Source: Kineococcus siccus
GTDB taxonomy: Bacteria; Actinomycetota; Actinomycetes; Actinomycetales; Kineococcaceae
NCBI RefSeq assembly: GCF_009906795.1
Contig: NZ_JAAALN010000001.1
Location: 1 to 64,000, forward strand
Direction of reading: 5' to 3'
Length of the DNA: 64,000 nucleotides
The stretch's first letter is position 1, and the number at the start of each line of letters is the position of its first letter. Both the position numbers and the translations under genes were made by a program. Of this stretch, positions 63,769-64,000 are shown piece after piece. The notes beneath the pieces are model-generated. The model did not search any database, had not been told where the DNA came from, and worked only from the letters and a program-made list of their open reading frames with translations.

Positions 63769-64000
63769 TGACGGTTGTGCATCCGGACCTGGCGTCCGAG
63801 CAGGAGTACGTCGCGACGGCGTACCGGTCCCTGGACCTCGGGCTCGCCTCGGCGGAGCGCAACATCGCCGACCACCAGGCCACCGATCGAGGCGTGCACC
63901 GCGCGATGCAGCGGGCGCTCGCGATCCTGCGCGACTCCAAGACGCAGGGCCAGCTGGTCTTCGGTCGGATCGACAAGGGCGCCGACGATCCGCTCTACGT
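63769..64000 (+). CDS. HelR/HelD-like helicase, N-terminal fragment at window edge
   Basis: ATG 63769 with AGGAG 7 bases upstream starts MTVVHPDLASEQEYVATAYR, then LDLGLASAERNIADHQ and a charged helix, as in the N-terminal antiparallel coiled coil of UvrD-like HelD/HelR RNA-polymerase-associated helicases. Only 77 codons are in the window, so the call rests on this start. HelR is linked to rifampicin tolerance in actinobacteria. It diverges from the TerB-C operon across about 190 bases. Confidence 0.6.

Overview
The window is about 74% G+C. It has frequent GTG starts, 4-base ATGA/GTGA gene overlaps and leaderless TANNNT promoters, and it carries Lsr2-like, DUF6318, spore-photolyase-like and HelD/HelR-type genes. 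This fits a chromosomal segment of a high-G+C Actinomycetota; the gene mix resembles Kineococcus and its relatives, but the species cannot be fixed from the sequence alone.

Layout. 1-9.2 kb is an envelope glycan locus. It has a TagD-like cytidylyltransferase and a CDP-alcohol phosphatidyltransferase, two membrane O-acyltransferases, two glycosyltransferases (one cut by the window edge) and a complete dTDP-L-rhamnose set (rmlC, rmlD, rmlA, rmlB). 9.2-11 kb is a Tat-exported esterase. 11.1-20 kb is a polyol/sugar catabolic regulon. A DeoR repressor, a zinc alcohol dehydrogenase and a class II aldolase point one way. An FGGY kinase, a ribose-type ABC importer and a short-chain dehydrogenase point the other way. 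A short inverted repeat and a TTGACA promoter lie between them. 20-22.1 kb holds an ERCC4 nuclease and a spore-photoproduct-lyase-like radical SAM protein, converging. 22.2-36.1 kb is mixed: two GT4 glycosyltransferases, a PadR-controlled membrane protein, an FAD oxidoreductase, secreted proteins, two transglutaminase-like proteins, a frameshifted vsr, a LuxR-type regulator and an ADP-ribosylglycohydrolase fused to a phosphatase.

36.2-63.6 kb is an accessory region dominated by defence genes. It contains a DUF4143 ATPase, a GIY-YIG/EVE/McrB fusion with McrC, an ISL3 transposase remnant, a low-G+C coiled-coil protein of unknown function, a PLD-nuclease/helicase/DUF3427 protein, a macro-domain remnant and a PD-(D/E)XK-like protein. 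It ends in a tightly overlapping leftward operon. That operon runs TerB-C protein, BrxD-like ATPase and SF2 helicase (the gene set I know as the Shango defence system), then a small coiled-coil protein, an AddB-like nuclease, an AddA-like helicase-nuclease and a frameshifted DUF6308 gene. The last 0.2 kb begins a HelR/HelD-like helicase.

The most interesting feature is this 12-kb operon, which joins a Shango-like core to an AddAB-like end-processing pair. Next is the four-part McrB fusion. Three accessory genes (vsr, macro domain, DUF6308) each carry an apparent one-base deletion, which is either real decay or sequencing error.
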